From contig NW_019775634.1 in the NCBI RefSeq assembly GCF_001039355.2, positions 175,654-239,653 on the forward strand: 64,000 bases of DNA, given 5' to 3'. Made by a program: the position numbers and the translations under genes. Shown piece after piece: positions 22,610 through 37,121 of the stretch. The notes under the pieces are model-generated. The model saw only the letters and a program-made list of their open reading frames with translations, did not search any database and was not told the origin of the DNA. The stretch's first letter is position 1; the number at the start of each line of letters is the position of its first letter. Source of the DNA: Lingula anatina (lineage: Eukaryota; Brachiopoda; Lingulata; Lingulida; Lingulidae).

Positions 22610-25098
22610 GTAAAAATACTTTCAAGTAAATGAATGAAAATTTCAAATAGAAAAAAAAAGAGAAAAAGGAAGTCAGAGAGAAAAGAAATGAATTACCCTT
22701 CTGCATAAGATGAGCATCATTATCTTCCATGATTATCATCATTATCTTTTTTTAAAGATAAAATGTTTTTCAGTCAGGCATTTTAATGTTGCAGACAGAG
22801 CACAGCATGTAGAATTTTTATGCCATCTCCACATCCTGCGTACATTTGTAGGTAAATGTTTAAGGCAGTTGCTTCATCTTATCTATAGCACCAATTACTT
22901 TTGAACCTTAGTACGCCTGAACTTTTGCAGCGGAGTTTTATGTTATGAGGTCAAGGTGGATGATGTTCAGCCCAACACCCCCACCCCTGCTTAAAATCCC
23001 ACTCATCTACCAGACGCGGCTTAACATGAATTTCTTTCAAGTCAGACAACCTTGAAGAATGCATTTCACATTTTCTCTATTATTTTCACTGTCTTGCAGT
23101 TTATTCATGTTAAATGCAGCTTCATGATTGTTAAACTGCAAGTCATTCACATGAAATGTGCCAATTTCGCCCCTCTGGCTTCAAAGCTGCATACCAAAAA
23201 TATTTGACCTTCAATAAAGTACAACATCACTCTACGTGATATATTCTCACCTAGGTGATGGCTTGTGAAAGTCTTAAGATTTCTGAGGTGACATTTATTC
23301 ATTTACATGCTGTCAGTTAAGTGTTTACGTCAACTGCTATTAAAGTGCCTTGTTATGAAAAAAATTGATATGAACCAGAAACATGAGTTGAAAATTGTGA
23401 AGAGAGATTAAAATTTCCAAAAAATAAATAAGTTAATAGATAAGTTGTTCCACAGTACAGTTTAGCAACTTCACTTCATTAGTATATGTGTATGTCGAAT
23501 TTTTGCTTTTGATTTTTCTAGTGTAAAAGTCCCGTTTAGAATATTAGTCCCAGTTTAATGTTGCATAAGTTCAGTTTTGATAGACATTTTTAGAGTTCAT
23601 TTTTTGTGCTATTTGATACAACTTTGAAAGTAGTACCAGTAGTATGATCAACTATTGGTAAATATTTGATAAAGAATCAAGATTAGCTTTTCATGTTGAA
23701 TGGAATGCATTACTTGTTGTAAGCTTCTACTTGAGAGTGCTTTGGGAAGGGGAGAGTTGGTGGGGGGGGGGGGGGGCTTGATATACCTGTTGGATTAAAA
23801 ATATAAGGAATGTTTATGCTTGTAAAGTGCAATATATCAACCACCTTGGATTATCATTCCACCTTTGAAGTTCAGATGGGTTAAATGGGTGCTGGGTGGG
23901 AGCAAATCTGTGTAGGTAACATATGAGATAGAGAATATGTTTATGCTTCCTCAATGTAATACATCAATGTTTTTTGGCAACTGCTTTACCTTTGAGGTGT
24001 GGGGGAGGTGGTGGGAGGATTAGGGAAAGAGTTTCAAAAAATGTTTGGGTAACCTTTGCAGCCTGATAAAATTACAACTGCAAGCCTGTCAGCAAATACA
24101 TATAAGGAATGTATAAATGCAGTGCATTCGGATGCAGTGATCAGAGCTTGTCTACTATTTCACCTTGAGAATTTGAGTGTGGGGGAGGGGGGCGGGGTAA
24201 AACTTTTGCTTTTTGTAGTTTGTGCAAATGGTAAGGGAAAGATCAGAATGATCAATAAATGATTAAATGTTCAAGCATGTGTTTTATAGAAATTGTCTTG
24301 AGGAGGAGGGATTGATTTTTTTTTTTTTTTTTTTTTTTTTTTGAAGTCTGAGGATGGTGATGGTATTACCAGAAAGATGGCAATGTAAGCCCAGTAGCAC
24401 ACACTTCAAAGATAACATCTTAGTACCAAGGTGGTCTGATATACAAACCATGTGCACCTTGGGAATTGGAGCGAGTTGTGGGAGGGCAAATAACTCTATA
24501 TATTGACAGATCCAAGTCTGTGGTAATGTGCCTGGAAATGATCAAGACAAGACCACTTATGTCTAGTGGAAAGCCTCATTAATCCATAATATGATTAATG
24601 GAAGCTGATTGGCAGAAACCAGCAGGACTTTAATAAGTGGGAGGGGTGGCAGGTAGGTTCCCCCCCCCCCCCCCTCAACCCTTTGTTTGGAAGGATTTTT
24701 AAACACTGCAGTTTTCATCATTTTGAGCAAAAAAAAAAAACATCATGTGGGGAACTTCAGATGGTCTTAAGGTCCTCTGATTTACAAAAAAAAAAAAAAA
24801 AAGAAAAAAAAAGCTAAATGTGACCCAGACTTAAATGCATTTTAAACTTTCAGTTACTTGGAGTTAGTTAACAGTTCCAGACTAACTGCAGCTGAAAGCT
24901 AGCTCTAGATTAAATGCCTCACTCCATAAGGTTGTGGGAGGACATGGCTTGTCAGCCACTTGGTATTTAATGGCTTTGGTATTAGATCGCTTTCAAGCTT
25001 TTTTTTCCCCCAACTAGATGGCAAGGTTGTAGTTCCACTAGCAAAGGTCAGGATCAACAGCTAGGTGTTCCACAGCTAAAGTACATTTTTACTTTCTG
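22610..25098. other. Noncoding, degenerate local repeats
   Basis: 23.8-24.2 kb contains two or three diverged blocks with GGAAT.TTTATGC and ACCTTTGARGT words near G-rich runs. G run at 23762 and T run at about 24318. Confidence 0.55.
23067..23160 (+). other. Possible structured element (hairpin)
   Basis: CTTGCAGTTTA (23093-23103) pairs with TAAACTGCAAG (23132-23142). CACATTT (23067) pairs with AAATGTG (23154) as an outer helix, and CATG pairs inside. Confidence 0.35.
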
Positions 25099-25284
25099 TT
25101 CAGTATAACATGAATCACCTTGTATGGGATCACCTTGCTTTTGACCTTAATTGTTTTTAATGGGGGGGGGGTACATTTTAAAATTTGTTTCCCTGTTTTT
25201 CATCAGTTATATTGGTTATTGCCTGAGAGTCATTAGACTAAGCAATATCCTGCATAGCGCATTCAAACATCTGGTCAAAAATTT
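25099..25284 (+). repeat. Direct duplication C, first copy
   Basis: 186 bp repeated at 25286-25470 on the other side of a single N (25285). Differs only around the G run and a few bases: an unmerged contig overlap. Confidence 0.9.
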
Positions 25285-25285
25285 N

Positions 25286-25470
25286 TTCAGTATAACATGA
25301 ATCACCTTGTATGGGATCACCTTGCTTTTGACCTTAATTGTTTTTAATGGGGGGGGGGGAATTTTAAAATTTGTTTCCCTGTTTTTCATCAGTTATATTG
25401 GTTATTGCCTGAGAGTCATTAGACTAAGCAATATCCTGCATAGCGCATTCAAACATCTGGTCAAAAATTT
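25286..25470 (+). repeat. Direct duplication C, second copy
   Basis: Second half of the unmerged overlap; see 25099-25284. Confidence 0.9.
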
Positions 25471-28400
25471 GATGCAGCAGTCCTAGCCTACGTTGACCTT
25501 AAAATTGTTGTTTTCTATTAATGAATGTGGCTGTTGTCATTCTTCAGTGAATGTCAACTTTTTTTTTATCAAAATTGGCATTTACTAACCCACACTTTGC
25601 CTGTGAAGTGTAACTACTCTTATATTTTTAAAAGGACACTTTTTTCGGCAGCCTTTTTGAAATACTAGTACATCTACGGTATAAGAGCGTGATGTCAGTT
25701 GTCCGTTCTGCACTTGAATTTTCAGAGTAATTACTTATCTAAAAAATGCAATCAAAGTGCTCTAAAATCCCCTACATACATTAGCTACACTTGAAAACTA
25801 TCTAACTGCAAACGTCCAATTACCTCTTAAGTTCGTTCTTCTGTGGCACGTATTCTTCCTGTTGTTTGGTTTGACCTTGAGTTGACAAAGTGATCTTGGG
25901 CAACTTCGGGAACAATTAGCCAATGTTGTAACAGTGCCCTACCTTCGAGTATTTTTGGCGTGGGCTTCATTTTTGAATAGACCAAAACAGTATGATGAGT
26001 GGTTCTTTAGATTCTAAATGAACTTCAACTAAGCTGGCCAAGATTTAGTGTATAATGACAATAATTATTATTTTATTTTTAATTTACCCTGGGAAATATA
26101 TGGTAATTAAAAACTTATCTTCCCCATGGCCCTCATTTTGGTATGGGGACCCTTAGTTGGCTTGGCCAACGCTATCTAATAGACTTAATTTTTTTAGTGT
26201 GAGAGAGTCCTGGGTGTCCTAGCCACATTGGATGGAGAACTTTACCTCAAATATCCAATATTTTGTGTACAGACACACTGGGGATTTTATCATATGTGGG
26301 TGTTGTATTTCAAAACAGTACTAAATAGGTGCTGGTATTTTACCTGAAATGCCTCTGAAGTAGGCTCTATGTACAGGAGTCGCTGGTGGCAGGGATTTGT
26401 TGGTGAATGGGAAAGAAAAGCTGATAGCTTAATTGAAGCTTTCATTTCTTAGATAATTCTCCTTTTTATATATGTATTATTATTATTATTATTATTTTTA
26501 TTTTATTTTATTTATTTATTTATTTATTTTTTTTTTTTTTGCGGTTTGAGGGGGGCACAGGGATATAGTATTGCAAAATTTTCTTTAAATGAAAGAAGTT
26601 GAATGTTATCAATGACAAGTTAATCTGTGGTATTATACATCAAAAGGTGCGATAAAGTGCAAGTTTTGTCCATTGAAAATAACATCTCACTTAAACACTG
26701 TATTCAGAAAATAATGTTTTACTAACTTCTAAATTAAGCTCTGCAGCGAGTGCATTTTAATTGGTGATAAAGCTTCTTTAATCTGCTCACACACAATGCC
26801 ACTGTGGCATCGAGTTCCCACACTCTTGTTGTAATCTAGCATATTTGATAGTCCTTGCTGTTATGCTAGATTGTTTTCTATAATCATACAAGCATAAAAA
26901 GGTAGGTTGAAATATTGCCAAGTATGGGAAGATCTGCGAAGTAGTGCCCTTTTACTAAGGAAGAAAGTGACTGGCGCAGTGCCAAACTACGTGTGAGAAA
27001 CTCGTCAAGGTTAATATTTTTAATTCTGAAAGTTATGTGTACGTGGTAGTTTTGAAAAGTATTACGATGCTGCAAAGAAGATGTCAGTAAACAACTTGTG
27101 GTAAATAACCCCCACCTTAGGGTCGGGTAACATTTGGGAGTGCTACGACATTGAAGGAGGATCTATTTGGGAGGGATGGCAAAAATACTGCTCCGTCACC
27201 TCAGAATCTTATAGTACAGTGAGCTTTTGTTATTGTTATTATTATTATGTTTATTTGTTTATTTATTTTTAGGGGGAGGGTCGGGTTAATGCAGCTGATT
27301 CATTGGCATGTTGATGCTCTTTGCAATCAAGAAGAGTATAACAAGTGTTGTATTTAATTTCTATTCCATCATCTTCAAAATAAACTACATTTAAAAATGA
27401 AAGTATAACGTGACTATGTTCGGCCTAAGGTGCACAATGCATTCCAAGTTGATGTACGTCACTGGTTAAAGAAAGTATTCAGAAAAATGCAGGAAAGCAT
27501 GTTTTGTTGTGTTGTTTTGATCACCTGGCTGGAAAAATAGTGCTGTCATTTGGCAAGGTCAGCAGTCGGCTGCTTTTGCCAACTGGCCCCAGGCCATTTA
27601 TGTTAAAAAAAAGGTGGATTAACACTAGTCTTAAAGACTTACAGTTATAAAAGGAACTGTGTGGACTGTAATTAATTCAGAGGGTGCAAGTTTGGAGCTT
27701 TTTTGAAATCTTGTGTTTTTTTTCTTTCTTTTTATTCTTTTTTATTTCTTTGTAATCGTATAAAAGGCAATATACATGTACTGGTATAAGTTGTTCTGTT
27801 CTTGTGTGTGTGTGTAAATGCTACTGAAGAAGAGTATCTTTTTTCCCCTCCGCCTTGCTTACATCATCGCTGCTGAGAGATGATGTAAAATGTCAGCATT
27901 TACACCTGAAGGAATGTGGTTTGCCCAGGAGGGTGGTTATTTTTCATATGCACATCCTAGTTATCTTTAGAAATTAAGTTCAGGCTTCATTGGTGAGGAA
28001 ACAAGCCTGTTTGTTTGGTAAAATGCCTGACATCTATTACTTTTTATCAGTTTTTAGCCTCACAGAAGAACCAAGCGAGGAAAGCCATCCCCCCAACCCC
28101 ACCCTCAGCCTTTTTTTAACACTAATTTTTTTTAATGTTTACATCTGTACTCCTACCCCTACTTTGAAAAATTGTGGTCCGAGCTGTTCCTTATACAATG
28201 TTTAGAGTGTAGTAGGAGTAAGTCGTGTAAGTTACCTATTGAGGCAGTATATCTAATTAAAAATTGCTTCTTTTGATGTCTAATAGTGCTTTTTCAACCA
28301 TAGAAATGTTTTTTGTTTTTGTTTTTGTTTACTAGACAGCTGTAACTAGAGGCATGTTGGTGATGACTTAATGCTGGCAATGGGCCAAATTAATTGTTGT

Positions 28401-31400
28401 CTGAGAATCTTTGGCATGTTATCAAATCCAATGAAATCAAGATGTTTCTGAGAAGGAAAAGCCTTAATGTGATATTTTTAATCCTGCCTGAGTGATTACT
28501 AGGAAATGAAAGCACAAACTCCGCCTATTTGATATTTGGTGCAGAAATGATTCCAACGAAAATGATATCCAAGAATTGAAATTGAGCTATGATTAATTAT
28601 GACTCCCTTTAAACACGATCAAATGGATACTGCATCAGATTTCATAGTGTCCCTTCCCAGTGTAACAGATTCCACTGAAAATCATTACCAAGAATTGAAA
28701 TCAACCTGCTGTGGAACCTGGATTGAAGGTGTGCCAGAAATTTTGAACAATTCACTTTTTGTAAATATCATATGTAAAAAAAGTTCTTCATCTTTTCTTT
28801 TGACAAAAAAAACATTGTTTGATGTGAATCCGATTTCATTTTAGAATCCTCTATTTTAGGTAATGTGTTATAATACCATAATACACACATGATTAATATA
28901 TTTTGTTCAAACTTTTAATTAAGATTAATGATTGTCATAATACTCTGTTGTAATCTGTTCCCCTTCTATTAACATGCCGTGTGTGAATGGGACTATATAT
29001 GTCTTAATACAATAACCCAATTCACGTGCTTCCTGGACGATAAAAATTGATTTCCAAGAATTAAATATGAGCTAAAAGGGATCAAAGCTTCTACCGACAC
29101 ATTTATCTCAGCCCCCTCAATGTCACTGATAAATATACAAAACAAATACTTCAAGGAAGTGAATTTGAGGTGAAAACCATCATGACATTGAATAATATAT
29201 AAGCAAGATTCATATTTCTTCCTGCGACACTTCCTTTTATCTAAGTTGTCTGAACATGTGAATAATGCTGGCTGTTCTACCTAGAACATGTCACTTTATG
29301 CAGTCCTTCCTCTGTCTATCCTTCCATACATTTCTCTTTATCTGTATCTGTATGTATTTGTCTTTATCTGTATGAATAAATGTGAAGGCCTGCATTAAGC
29401 GACCCCCCACCCCCACCCCCACACCCCACTCCCAACCTCAACCTGGAGCCTCTTGAAAATCTCTATTTATCGATGCCTTGTCTATTGTAGAAACTTGCCC
29501 CTCCCCATCACCCCCCCCCCCTTTCCTCCCCTCTCTCACACTTATGACATTGCTGTTATGCAGAACAACAGATTAAATTACCAGGCATGTTGTTGATGTC
29601 AAATCCACATGGAGTTGTAGCCGAGTTGCATAATACGTTAGCTACATATATCTCTAATTCCACAGGGTAATGCAAATCATGTCTAATGTTGTACTTTTCG
29701 TGTAGTCTGCAGTAACAGACAGGGATACCTTGCAGGGAGTGCGTATTGGTATAATTTGCTCAGACTGCATTTATCCATAGACAATATTTGTGTAATTGTC
29801 TGGGTTAGAAGTTAACTATTTCTCACATAACAGCATACAATGCTTATGTTTATAGACAATATGTTGCACTACTTTTTAAGATATATTATTATTTTTAATG
29901 GGGGAGGGGGGGCACCCAGACAGTCAAATTTTCTATGTAAAAGTTTATATACAATTGTAATAGAAATTTTCCACATTCAAAAGACATTAGAAGCAGCAGC
30001 GTGCACTCCTGATGGATAGTAATATGTTTTCCTTACAAGAATGTGTCAGACAATCATTATGAAAATAGTGAAAGTTTATGAAAATATATCTGCACAAGTT
30101 ATTTATGGTATTTTTTCATCATGTTTCAGAGAGACTGACCAGTTCTCCTCCCTGGCCGTGCCAAGAGGGTGAAAATATGCAAAGTGGGAATTTTATTCAG
30201 AATTGAGACAATGGAGGTTTCAAAAGTCCAAACTGAGAGCTTTTTTGAGACTGTTGTACGTGTGGTAAAGAAGTACTTACATCTTTTTACAACTCGCAAA
30301 AAGTGCAAAGCACTCTAGGCGTGTGGGCCAAGCCCTATATTTAAATGCAGCTACAGATCTGGGAACCAATTAGGCACCTGACAGCCCACTGGAAATCAGG
30401 TGGCAGATGTTCTGCAAAGTTCAGCAATAAAGAATGTTGTAGAATTATATATAAAGTCTCCATTTTTTTCCTGCTTCTGTTTCTTTTGCCTGCTATCCAA
30501 TATAAACTGTTATGATCCATTGCTGTTAGCCAAAGTACAAGTTATGAGTCTGGTATTTGAGGTTCGCCCAGGTTACGTTTACTCGCTGGGTTAAATTAGT
30601 AACGAAGTTGACTGCACAGCATCATTTGATGTCACTAGATAGTGATATTTACAAGGCATGAGCTTATTCTTAGGAATCCTGGCATTCTAGCAATTTCAAT
30701 TCAATTCTGATGGGTCTTGAGTCTAGGTTATACTGTATTTGTGTGTGAACATGACTGAAAGATGGACAGATTCCTCAGGTGTGTCAAGCTGAGGAAGGTA
30801 GAACAATTCCAATGGCTTTCTGGTAATGGCTTCCAAAAATTAAACATCATGAAAATAAATAATGTTTTACATTCATTGTTAAGCATGAAATAAAGCAGTG
30901 GGAAATAAAAAGAACAAGATCTTTGCTGAGACACAAAAAAGGAGAAAAAGAAAAAGAAAAATATTTTCTTTTGGTTTATTTTCTTCATAGTTATGATTGT
31001 GAATATGTCTCACTTCAACAACTTAACTAATCTGTTGCTGGATGGAACGTATGTATCTTTGAGGAGGAGAGGGGGGGGCGGGTTCGCTGTCAGTACTAAC
31101 ATATAATTTAAAATCAGTAAATAGCATGTTTATGACGATAAGTGTGTTAATTTGGTTAGACAGCTCTCTGCTATCCTCTCTGATGTGAAAAGCATCAAAT
31201 CTCAATCTGAAGCTGTAGAAATGAATTGCTTTTTTTTTCTATGTTGTATTTTGTACGAAATCCAACAGATGTAGAAGATTCCCAGATAATAATGACAACA
31301 CGACCATCTGTAACTCAGCCCAGACAGCTCAGCTGTGCAGCTCTCATTTTTTTCTGTTATTATTATTATTTCTCCACAACATATGTGGCAACGCAAGTAA

Positions 31401-32032
31401 TCACGGGCTGCGACCTCAGCAGTTTGTGGCTTGTTTTTACATTTATGGCCGTGTTCACTGTTCACGTGATAAGACCAACTGAGAACGGAAAGAGTCCAAA
31501 CTGCCCCATTTGAATCAACAGAGGACCAGATTGCTGCATATTGGATATAGAAGTCAGAGAAGCTGTAGGGGTGCTTTGCAGCATATGGGTCTCTGTTGAC
31601 ATCCAAGGATGCCATCATTAATCGATCCAGGTCCAAAGAAGTCCAGCAGTGTGAACAGGTCCTTTTTCACGTCTCTTTTGGCAGTTTTGATGATTTTAAA
31701 ATTTTTCTTCTTTTTTACTTTTTATTTTTTTACCTTGACAATATAGTGCAAAATATGCATCTAGAACCCACACATATGTTACTTCAAATGCAGCATTTTG
31801 TGTCAAAACTGTTAACTGTATAAACTTGTCTAACACTTTGAACATCTGTTAGCCTTTTTGTTCTTCAACTTATGCATGCAGTTGTGCTTGTTATGTCTAG
31901 AGCACTTCAGATATGATTTGTTTTAGGTTGATCTCAATTATGCAGAGAATCTCAATGTTCTCATTACTAATATGTGATACAACAAATTACGTTACACAAA
32001 TTACGGCATTGGAAATAGTTGCAACCCCCTAC

Positions 32033-32069
<37 letters not shown>

Positions 32070-32345
32070 TACACACATGCATACACACCCCAGTTGGCAA
32101 ATCTATCTATAACCTGTGTCAGTGCTGTAATATTACTGGGAAATTGTCGATCCTATGCATCTACATGTATATTTTGCATATTGTGATTACTGAGTTCTAC
32201 AATTATCAAGGTAACACAATCATTGGTAACATGATAAAAAATACATCTTAATCATCCTGAGAATGGTATTTGTTAGCAATGCTGTGATACCACAGTTAAT
32301 TACTTCATTCATAAGGTGTTGGTTTTTATGGTGGCGTATCATGAT
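25471..32345. other. No recognised gene
   Basis: AT-rich with T/G compound tracts. The 144-codon minus-strand frame at 31202-31636 lacks motifs. Three diverged copies of CCAAGAATTRAAAT lie near 28570, 28690 and 29055. Confidence 0.6.
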
Positions 32346-32471
32346 CATAGTGATAAAATTTAAAACACCTCAATTTCTACTCAATAAGCTGAAGGCGTAC
32401 CGGAGAGCCTTCATCCCAACACTTTCAGCTTATTGTGTAGAAATTAAACAGTTTTAAATTTTGTCATTATG
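32346..32471 (+). other. Long near-perfect hairpin
   Basis: Arms 32346-32393 and 32424-32471 (48 nt each) pair with about seven mismatches around a 30-nt loop. The inner 22 bp has one mismatch. No clear target duplication. It could be a small-RNA precursor or a tiny MITE. Confidence 0.6.
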
Positions 32472-35400
32472 AATAACAGACAAACTTTTATCAGAATATT
32501 ATGATCATGTTGTTTGTTGCCAGGTGACCTTGTATTCAAGGCCAAAACTGCAGCGTAATAAATTTCAAGGGTAGATCAGTAATTGAACAGACAATTTACT
32601 GTAACAGTACTCCCGGAAATATGGAAAAGTACAGAAATGCATACAGGAATTACTCATTAATTTTGAACAACATGAATTAATCATCAGCCCTCCCCCCCCC
32701 CAAAAAAAAAAAAATAATAATAATAATAATAATAAAAAAGACTTGTATTTTTCGAAAGTGGATTTTCAAACGTTCTCAAAAATTTGTTAGCTTCATTCCA
32801 GAAAGTAGATGGCTTCTGTTTAAATAGAACAAGTGACAAGGTATTTCCAATAAAAATTAAGGCCCATGATACAGTAAAGTGCATAGTTTGTAATAAAATA
32901 TGTAGAATTGGAAAATACAAGCTCAGCATCTGACATTTATCAGCAGGTCTGTATAAGAACTATCATTTCCAAGTGTAAATAGGCACACAGAATTTTACAG
33001 AGGTGGTCACTAGTAAGCTATAAAAGCAAGACTGCATGCAGCATTGAAGTAAGCCCTATGTTTTGAAAAGGGTGCACCTTTTTATTTTATTTATTTATTT
33101 TTTTTTTTTGGGGGGGGGGAGATTAATTTAATTTGCTGTTCAGCTTTACTGTTACAAATGTGGTAGTTTACACAAAATGGTGTTATCTGTGAATATTGTT
33201 CATTTGTATTTTTCAACATGTTATTTGTGCCATTATTCATAAAAGCATACTATCCAATGTATCAGACTGTCAGTAAATAAAGATGCAGAAAAATGAATAA
33301 TGTGTTTTGTCATAAATAGATCTTTATGTATGATGTTTACAATATTTCTTTTGTTTCGATATTGCTGTACTAATGAAAATCCTAAAATGTTAAAAGAACA
33401 TTTAACTCTTGTTTTCAAGCCAAATATTCCTCACATTCTTTTTTATTACTGTTATTTAACATGCCTGCAATGGTAAATGAAAATTCTGTTTTCATTTTCT
33501 TTATCTTTTAGTCATGTTTAAGATAATAAAATCCTCAAATTGCTTTTTCCCCCCTTTGTTGTTTTTACCTGTCTGCACATCTTCGAAAAGAACATTTATC
33601 ACTGTTATGGAAAAAATAAAAACCACTGGCTTCCGAAAGTCTAGAATCATGTAAGAAGCCCCAATGTCAAGTGTCTGGGTGTTTTCTTTAAATTACAGGG
33701 TGTCACACAACATCAAGTCAGGCCACAAGAGATCAAAGGCTTTCCACTTGTCGCGAGTGAAAATATCTCTTGGTCCAGTTAGGCATGGGGCCACCCATTG
33801 CAAAAGAACCCGCCGAAATTCAAAGCAAATCAGTGTTGTGATAACCAGCTTGAAAGTCTGACAAATACAGGGTGTGGATGTTTGATTTCCCCCTTTGTGT
33901 AATGTATTGTGAAGTTGTGTAAGAGGTGACGGGATTGGAAAATTCAGTTGGTGCAAAGTTACTGGACAAAGGATTTGGAGGATGGCGGTATGCAAGGCAT
34001 TAAGGAGAACAATAGGGGAACATTTACAAGGGAGTAATGTCTTAAGAGTTACGCTTCACTCTGTTGTATGATACAGAGCGTTTAGCTTGGGAAAATGACT
34101 TCACTCACACAGCCTATATCTGCCTAATTGCTCTTTGCAAGCCAATATCAAGACCTCCTCCCTATCTCTTAGTGGCTGCTTTGTTCTACCTAAATGCATA
34201 CCTGGAATTTTAACATACAATAGGGCATAAAGAGCAGTAAGAAATAAATGGTCATTCTGTCTCGGCAGGGGCAATGAGTCCACTTTTGTGTCCACTCCTC
34301 GTGTGTTTCATTCAGAGTGCAGGAACGGAGGGAGGTGCGCCGTCTGTAAAATAGGACCAAGGGTCCCTGATGAACCCAGACTTGTACTTATTTTGTAATT
34401 CTATCATTACTTTCACTTGAATGGCAATTGAAAAGTTGGGTAACGTGCAGAAATATTATTTGTGATATTGAAATGAATTATATGACATTAAATTGGAAGT
34501 ATTTGATGCCTTACATCTTCTTAAACCTAGTTGCTTCAAGAAGACCCAGTAAGGCTAAATGATGCAGGTTAGACTGACTTTTGAATTTAAATTATCTGTT
34601 GATATAATACAATACGTTTCTACTGAGTGTATGAATGTGATATATATGAAAAATAAAAAAAAACTAGACATCACATGTTCAACTTGTCAATGGCATCCAG
34701 CATATGAAACAAACAGATTTGTTTTCTGAATGTGTATACTCTGATGCGAAACAGTGACAATAATAAAAACAGTCAGACAACTATGCTGGCGCATCTTTTC
34801 AAGGCCATATCCGTTTATCCTAATTAGGTCTCTTAAAATAGGAAACCAGACAAGGCACAAGCATTGTGGTTATAAGCCCATAGCTGAGTTGTACAGTTTT
34901 AATAAACAAATATTTTCTACTTTTTTCACCTCTGAAAAATCTGAGGCTGTCAGGCCTATGTGAGCAGAAATGAATTGTGGAGTTAAGTTGTTGTTTGGCA
35001 GGAAAGGGGGACTGTAATTAAATGTTTACTTCCCAAAGTTTGAACAAATTATTTTTATTTTATGAGCAGTCATGGATTTGAGGCATGAACTACTCATCCA
35101 TGAATATTCTTCTGAATATCTTGCATTGAACCTCAAGGCATAAATGAGAAGTGCATGTAACTGTTATGCAAAAGTCCATCACTGTAATGAAAATTTTTCA
35201 TATTTTACTTTTTCTTTCTCTACAGTACTGTGGAAAATACAGTACATGGATTGAAAAGAGCTTACTGCAAACAATATATTATTCCTTTTTTTAAATATTT
35301 TCTATAATTAAAACCAAAAATATTTTTGATTTTTATTTTATGTGCTTCTTCGTATTATTATAATGAGCAGTTCCATTTACGAGTGAGTAAAGAAAACTAT

Positions 35401-37121
35401 TTCAAGTTCATTCGGTTATATATACAAGTATATATATGCACAATCCCAATTATGTGTGAGTGAAGACTAGTGTTTCAAGTACATCTGGTTATATAAGTGT
35501 TATAGAAGGGATATGTAAGCAGTCTACCCTAGTTTTTGACTTACACAAACCCAAAGTACGAGTTGACTTAGTTAATCCCTCCATTGAATAATCCCCTTAA
35601 GCAAAGTTAAGGCTTGGCTGCTTAGCGACTGGCGTGACAGTGCTAGCTATTAAAACCCCTCCTGACGTCACAGTGAAAACTGAACCAAGTTACCTCGTCA
35701 TCACGATTCCTGCTAAGTCACGAGCAAACACTTTAACTTCTCAATCTTGAGAATAAAACACACCAACTTTTGACCTCTTTGATAAAAAAAGACTCTAAAC
35801 TGAGTCTAAATTTGGTCTTAATGATTACAAATCTCATCTGTCCCAGAAGAAATCCACAACAGTATATGCAGGTAGGAATAGTTGCAAACAGCGGACACTG
35901 AGCTTCCTGGCTGCATGGCTAAACTTACATAATGGACCTTTTGTAACGGAAGGCGTTGCTCAGCTACTAGACAATACTGGTCATTCACATTCATGTTTCT
36001 GTGTTGACGTGAACTGCTAAATGAAGTCCGCCCGTTTTGATTATTCATTCATTCAAGTCTTTGAATTACTAAGTTAAAGTTAGGTGGGATCTCATCTCCA
36101 CCTTAATCTCAAGTGGACAGTCATTCATTACAGTCTAAATGCATTCATTACTGGTATGTTTTCAACACTTAACTTCACCACTTTCTCTTGTTTTCAAACC
36201 CAACTCAAACATTGGAGGCGTTATTAGATAAGATTAGATTATTAGAGGCAGAGATGTGGCATCAGATTCCTCTCATTAAGGCGCTGTTTCAAATCTTAAA
36301 AAAAATTGAAACTTACGTTTTTAGATTGTGATCCAAAATATGTTTCTTTCAAATTTCTGATTGATATCATTTGCTTGTGCTCATACCCCACATGACACAA
36401 ACCTTGATCCTTATCATACATATAACATGTTAGCAGTGGTACGTTTTTAGTCTAGCACCACTGATTTTTGGAATTCCCCTTCTGTTGTGCCTTACACAAA
36501 ACCAGACCATTTCCATGTTGTAAACAATGCGTGAACCGACAACGACAACGGGGAGTGATTCTGTTTCAGAGCCACATAACTTGTGGCGTCTCTAAACACA
36601 TAAAAGCCAACATTTCATTGACACGATATCACACACACGGCCCAGTAGTAACATTCTTATTTGTCAACATTCCCGAGCAAACTTAAATATGCATAAAACT
36701 TTGCCCTGTGCCTGCAAGCTACGGAAGCAGCAGCATCCCACACCAAAGTTTTATGTTTATGATATGCAGGGACTCTTGAGGACATTGAAACTGTGATAAT
36801 TAGCTGGCTGTCCCAGAACTCCATGCTGCTCGCGGCTAGTTGACTGCGGACCAACTGTCACCTTGGGACAGACAGGAAGGGCTTGGTCATCAATGACCGA
36901 CTTTTCTTTTTTTTTTTTTTTTTGTAATCACTGTAGTACATCTGTGCTGCCGTATGATTTCAATCAGGTGTGAAAACAATCAGTTGTTTGACACGAGATT
37001 CATTGTAAAACAAGATTGCCTGCCTTGTTAGAATTTTACAACACTTGACACAAATTGGTCTCATTTAATTGCACGAGAAAAAGAAAATGTCCACACGGTT
37101 TAGAATTATTTTTCAACATAT
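32472..37121. other. No recognised gene
   Basis: Less AT-rich patches at 33.7-34.0 and 35.6-36.9 kb. Their short frames show no motif or splice pattern I can join to PIM. Confidence 0.6.

Noticed and set aside
31202-31636. 144-codon minus-strand frame
   Set aside because: No motif, no splice context. The plus strand is also open across much of it, and its composition follows local base content.
36468-36854. Short frames in less AT-rich DNA downstream of PIM
   Set aside because: No motif, and they cannot be joined to PIM exons. The PIM stop is already complete at 38333.
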